Assembly: GCA_016234205.1 (NCBI GenBank)
Contig: JACRGN010000153.1
Span: 1-23,678, forward strand
Direction of reading: 5' to 3'
Origin: Nitrospinota bacterium
GTDB taxonomy: Bacteria > Nitrospinota > Nitrospinia > UBA9942
Length of the DNA stretch: 23,678 nucleotides
This document shows, piece after piece, positions 20,880-23,678 of the stretch. The notes under the pieces are model-generated. The model saw only the letters and a program-made list of their open reading frames with translations. It did not search any database and was not told the DNA's origin. How positions within the stretch are numbered: the first letter of the stretch is position 1; every line of letters begins with the position of its first letter. Made by a program: the position numbers and the translations under genes.

Positions 20880-22094
20880 TCACGGTGTAACCTGTGGGAC
20901 AGATGTAGGCTGTGCACTCTTTGTCGGCGGGCCTGTATCAAATCTAAGCCCGCCGCCTGTAGTGTAAATATCCCTGTATAAACCCGGATAAAGGAGCCCT
21001 GAAAGAATAGGAGATATCTTATTAAAGAAATCAGATACATTGCTTATAGTTGATTTTGGCACAAATACAACATCCCCATCCTCTAATGCTATATTCTGGC
21101 TCATATCCAGTTCCTTTAAGAATTTTTTAATATTTGATGCCAATACCACCCTCCTCTTCTCATCCCCCCTCAACACCTTTGTATCATCCTCTACAGCATG
21201 GATTGTGGTCCCGCCTGCCATTGATATAGCCTCAACAACATGGATAGTCTTTTTAAACCTGTAAAGCCCGGGAGACTTGACCTCCCCCAACACAAATACC
21301 TTTCTGTCAGGCATCTTACCCTCCTGATACTGGGACAGCTCAGGCACTACAATCCTGTCGCCTGCCTCAACTAATATATTCTGAGAAGATTCCCCCTGAA
21401 ATAGTGCATTGTAAAGATTCAATGAGTAAATCTTCCCCTTCCTTGTCAGCTCTACCTTTGTCAGGTCTGCCTGCTCTGAATGGCCGCCTGCAACAAGAAT
21501 GAGGTCAAGCATGGTCACCCTCCCTGTAATCGGATATATTCCAGGTCCTGATATACCTGTCTGCAGCCTGTTAATGGCACCAAAGAGGGAGACTTTTTTA
21601 CTATTGTAATCTTTTACTACAACATCTATCCTCGGCTTTTTTACAAATGCCGATAACCTCTCAGTAATAAGATTATCTATCTGGGTTGGTGTCAGGCCTG
21701 CAACAGGGACATCTTCTAAGAAAGAGAATGAAATCTTTCCATCAGGCCTTACAAGTATAGGAACTATCTCAGGGGTTGTCCCCTTCCAGAATGTTATTGT
21801 AAGAACATCCAATGGACCCACTACATACTCAGAAAAACCCAGGATATCGCTGAATGCACGGTTTTCAGTATAAGTTGGTATGGGCTCTGCAGGTTTGATT
21901 TCTGCCGGCGGAGGTTGTAATTCTATTTCAACCTGTTTTTCCTTGAAGGTGTCTTTTCCTTTGACTTGCTCAGCGGCGACTTTATTATTATTTTGAACAT
22001 CCTTTTGAGGGGTATCTTTTTTGACAGGGGTTTTCACACATCCTGTAATTAAAACAAATATCAATATGAAAACTAATGTTATCTTTTTTTTCAT
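20880..22094 (-). CDS. Wza-like polysaccharide export lipoprotein
   Basis: A 404-residue outer-membrane polysaccharide exporter. The lipoprotein signal peptide ends in LITGC with lipid-acceptor C19, followed by a charged and Pro-rich linker to about residue 80. The poly-export domain follows (YVVGPLDVLTITFWKG, ILVRPDGKISFSFLEDVPVAG, LTPTQIDNLITERL, KPRIDVVV), then two SLBB-type beta-grasp repeats (KVSLFGAI..GPGIYPITG, KVFVLGEVKSPGLYRF) each ending in a GD(R/V)hhVP strand. It would form the outer-membrane channel for the polysaccharide whose length is set by the Wzc-like protein. It is the first gene of the export operon; the four-helix-bundle gene separates it from its partner. The family is firm; the exported polymer is unknown. 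Confidence 0.95.
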   Translation of the reverse strand: MKKKITLVFILIFVLITGCVKTPVKKDTPQKDVQNNNKVAAEQVKGKDTFKEKQVEIELQPPPAEIKPAEPIPTYTENRAFSDILGFSEYVVGPLDVLTITFWKGTTPEIVPILVRPDGKISFSFLEDVPVAGLTPTQIDNLITERLSAFVKKPRIDVVVKDYNSKKVSLFGAINRLQTGISGPGIYPITGRVTMLDLILVAGGHSEQADLTKVELTRKGKIYSLNLYNALFQGESSQNILVEAGDRIVVPELSQYQEGKMPDRKVFVLGEVKSPGLYRFKKTIHVVEAISMAGGTTIHAVEDDTKVLRGDEKRRVVLASNIKKFLKELDMSQNIALEDGDVVFVPKSTISNVSDFFNKISPILSGLLYPGLYRDIYTTGGGLRFDTGPPTKSAQPTSVPQVTP

Positions 22095-22180
22095 CTGACC
22101 ATTAATTTAAAAAACCTTATATATCTATATTTTATAAAGACTTCCATCAAATAAATTATAACATTGTAAAAAATGTAAGA

Positions 22181-22579
22181 CTACCCTTTTTTTATAACCC
22201 CGCCCCCTGCCCTCTCCCATGCCAAAATACCGCCATTCATATTAACGACATTTTTAGCGCCAAGATTGTAAAGTTTTTTTGATGCCTCACGGCTCCTGAC
22301 CCCCGACCGACAATAGACTATTATTGTTTTATTAAAATCCAGCTTACCAAAATTCCTCTCCACCTCATTAAGGGGTATTTCAACACTTCCGGGGATTACA
22401 GTTGAGCCGTCTCCATTCCTCACATCCAGAAGGATATATTCTGCCTTAGATGAGTCCTCTTTTAAAAGATGCATTATCTCCTCAGGAGAAATAGACCTAT
22501 AAGTCTCTTTTCCATTAGACGATGAATCAGACAGCAAAAAAGATAAAATATTTTTCATAAATGATACAATTATTTTCAT
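22181..22579 (-). CDS. rhodanese-like sulfurtransferase domain protein
   Basis: A single rhodanese domain. The active-site loop is VYCRSGVRS with the catalytic Cys; SPEEIMHLL, YILLDVRNGDGSTVIPGSVEIPL and NLGAKNVVNMNGGILAWE are the family's other landmarks. It carries sulfane sulfur as a persulfide; partners are unknown. The start is placed at ATG 22579 (132 residues, MKIIVSFMKNILSFLLSD), whose N-terminus is mildly hydrophobic and may touch the membrane. ATG 22558 is equally plausible (125 residues). A TTG at 22633 would add non-family residues and was rejected. No Shine-Dalgarno is visible at any of them. The 86-base gap to the wza-like gene holds no obvious repeat. Confidence 0.9.
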   Translation of the reverse strand: MKIIVSFMKNILSFLLSDSSSNGKETYRSISPEEIMHLLKEDSSKAEYILLDVRNGDGSTVIPGSVEIPLNEVERNFGKLDFNKTIIVYCRSGVRSREASKKLYNLGAKNVVNMNGGILAWERAGGGVIKKG

Positions 22580-22678
22580 AATAGTTATAAATCCTATAGT
22601 TGAAATATTATCATAAAAACATAAAGGATACAAAGAGGAGGATTGGAAGGAGGATGTGACATGAATTGCAGCATAAAT

Positions 22679-23678
22679 CTAAAAGACAATCTGATAGACC
22701 GCCTTTATCCCTTTAATGGATAGAAGAACGGGTCTTACCATATAATAAAGATAGTTATTACGCCCTGAAGAGAGGGAATACCTTTTTGTTATAAAATCCC
22801 TTTCTGGAAAGATATAATGAAATAGATATAATACCTTTTTTTTAAAACCTTTAAGCAGTATAAGATAAAGTATGTGTCCTACATCAACTGTATAATGATT
22901 TGTAGTCGTCTTTTCAAATATCCTTGCCTTAAAGGAATTTGATTTTACAGTTTTAAGTTCTCCTAATACATCAGAGGGAATTCCCGTCCCTAAAAGTTTT
23001 TCAGTATGTGAAAGTGTATAATAGAGAGGTATCTCTATATTGTAATCCTTTACCCTCCTGATAAAATTTTTCCAATCAATACTATCCATGTATGCCCTGA
23101 TAAATTCATGGATGTCACAGAGCCATATTAATTTATGCATACCATGATTTATTGATTGATGAGTTGCCATGTATATCAAAACATCCTCATTATCCAGAGA
23201 TTGGACAGGGGTATCCTTTATCATCGTCATTTTACACCTTCTCCAGATATCATCTGTCTCAGGGAACCATATATCCCAGTGAAAATCTATAACTGCAGGG
23301 AATTCTCCATCTTTTAAATATCCGAGATGTCCGTGAGGTGTAATATGATAGCCTGAACCTGACATCTCCTTCATGACTTCGGGAAGGGCTTCTTTCTTTA
23401 CCAAAACATCTACATCTGACATGGGCCTTAAGCCGATATTTCTATAAACTTTTTCAGCCAGAAAAACTCCTTTAAGTACAATAACCTCTACACCAATTTT
23501 ATTCAGCCTTTTTAGAACAGCATAAAATTCATCCAATAGGTGGATATTGGAGATGAGATTGGAATAATATCGGACGGAGAGTTTTCTAAAACCGTTCAAG
23601 CCGTTTAAACTGTTTAAATCGAAATTTACATTTTTTATATGATAATACAGAAGGGAATCTACACCCTCATCCCCTGCC
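22679..23678 (-). CDS. NTP_transf_5-type nucleotidyltransferase-like protein, 5' end beyond window
   Basis: Nucleotidyltransferase-fold protein of the family often found in surface-polysaccharide loci. The core is EVIVLKGVFLAEKVYRNIGL followed by RPMSDVDVLVKKEALPEVMK, with DVD as the candidate metal pair; VIDFHWDIWFP, YMATHQSINHGMHKLIWLCD and DWKNFIRRVKDYNI are typical downstream blocks. A TTG at 23599 has been read as the start, but the frame is open from there to the window edge (GDEGVDSLLYYHIKNVNFDL then NSLNGLN), and that stretch looks like the normal family N-terminus. I therefore treat the gene as partial, running off the right edge. The LNSLNGLNGF stretch is a short in-frame tandem repeat. 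The enzymatic reaction is unknown. Confidence 0.8.
   Translation of the reverse strand, partial: AGDEGVDSLLYYHIKNVNFDLNSLNGLNGFRKLSVRYYSNLISNIHLLDEFYAVLKRLNKIGVEVIVLKGVFLAEKVYRNIGLRPMSDVDVLVKKEALPEVMKEMSGSGYHITPHGHLGYLKDGEFPAVIDFHWDIWFPETDDIWRRCKMTMIKDTPVQSLDNEDVLIYMATHQSINHGMHKLIWLCDIHEFIRAYMDSIDWKNFIRRVKDYNIEIPLYYTLSHTEKLLGTGIPSDVLGELKTVKSNSFKARIFEKTTTNHYTVDVGHILYLILLKGFKKKVLYLFHYIFPERDFITKRYSLSSGRNNYLYYMVRPVLLSIKGIKAVYQIVF
23589..23621. repeat. Short tandem repeat (GTTTAAAC/CGTTCAAGC type) in frame
   Basis: AACCGTTCAAGCCGTTTAAA continues as CTGTTTAAATCG: three or four degenerate 9-base units with consensus near CCGTTTAAA. It is read in frame on the minus strand as LNSLNGLNG in the NTP_transf_5 protein. 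The 9-base period keeps the frame whatever the copy number. Confidence 0.65.

Overview
The window reads as a piece of chromosome from an uncultivated, AT-rich (roughly 40% GC by eye) Gram-negative bacterium. The Gram-negative call rests on an outer-membrane lipoprotein exporter (Wza type) with a matching inner-membrane co-polymerase/tyrosine kinase. The gene mix (cobalamin-type radical SAM enzyme, DUF2249-NifU fusion, PAS histidine kinase, four-helix-bundle protein) and the very high density of short palindromic intergenic repeats resemble Nitrospirota, Nitrospinota or Desulfobacterota-like lineages, but no rRNA or other decisive marker is present, so this placement is only an impression. No tRNA, rRNA or CRISPR array was seen.

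Layout. Bases 1-5041 hold housekeeping and metabolic genes: aroA, a B12-binding-type radical SAM enzyme of different base composition, a DUF2249-NifU protein, and the converging pair ogt/surE on the minus strand. Bases 5242-8481 hold a membrane-anchored alpha/beta hydrolase, a membrane protein with two H-x13-H haem pairs, a HAMP-only membrane protein preceded by a 43-residue membrane peptide, and a REP-associated-type (RAYT, Y1) transposase. Bases 8812-13433 are a minus-strand signalling block: a metallo-beta-lactamase-fold enzyme, a 64-residue basic membrane peptide coupled to a receiver protein, a LuxR-HTH/degenerate-GGDEF protein, and a PAS-PAS histidine kinase. Bases 13697-16573 hold three minus-strand genes (zinc phospholipase C-like, MobA-like nucleotidyltransferase, MinD/FlhG-like ATPase) enclosed by an exact 81-bp inverted repeat. 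Bases 16848-22094 are a polysaccharide export pair (wza-like, wzc-like) split by a four-helix-bundle gene. A rhodanese and an NTP_transf_5-type protein open to the right edge complete the window.

The most unusual property is the repeat load. Nearly every intergenic gap carries one or more of several short repeat families, often one inside another as nested inverted repeats. The same families have entered coding sequence: in-frame inserts in AroA, Ogt, the alpha/beta hydrolase and the NTP_transf_5 protein, and new C-termini or stop codons in Ogt, MinD, the MobA-like protein and the GGDEF protein. Repeats also abut or overlap the 5' ends of the kinase, surE and phospholipase genes. A RAYT-type transposase with an altered HUH motif (YLH) lies beside a hairpin repeat whose two copies differ by a compensatory base-pair change. 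Together these make the repeats, not any single gene, the best candidate for an undescribed system here.

The genes show two functional themes: surface polysaccharide production (wza/wzc, nucleotidyltransferases, perhaps MinD) and two-component signalling with small cationic membrane peptides beside sensor or regulator genes.
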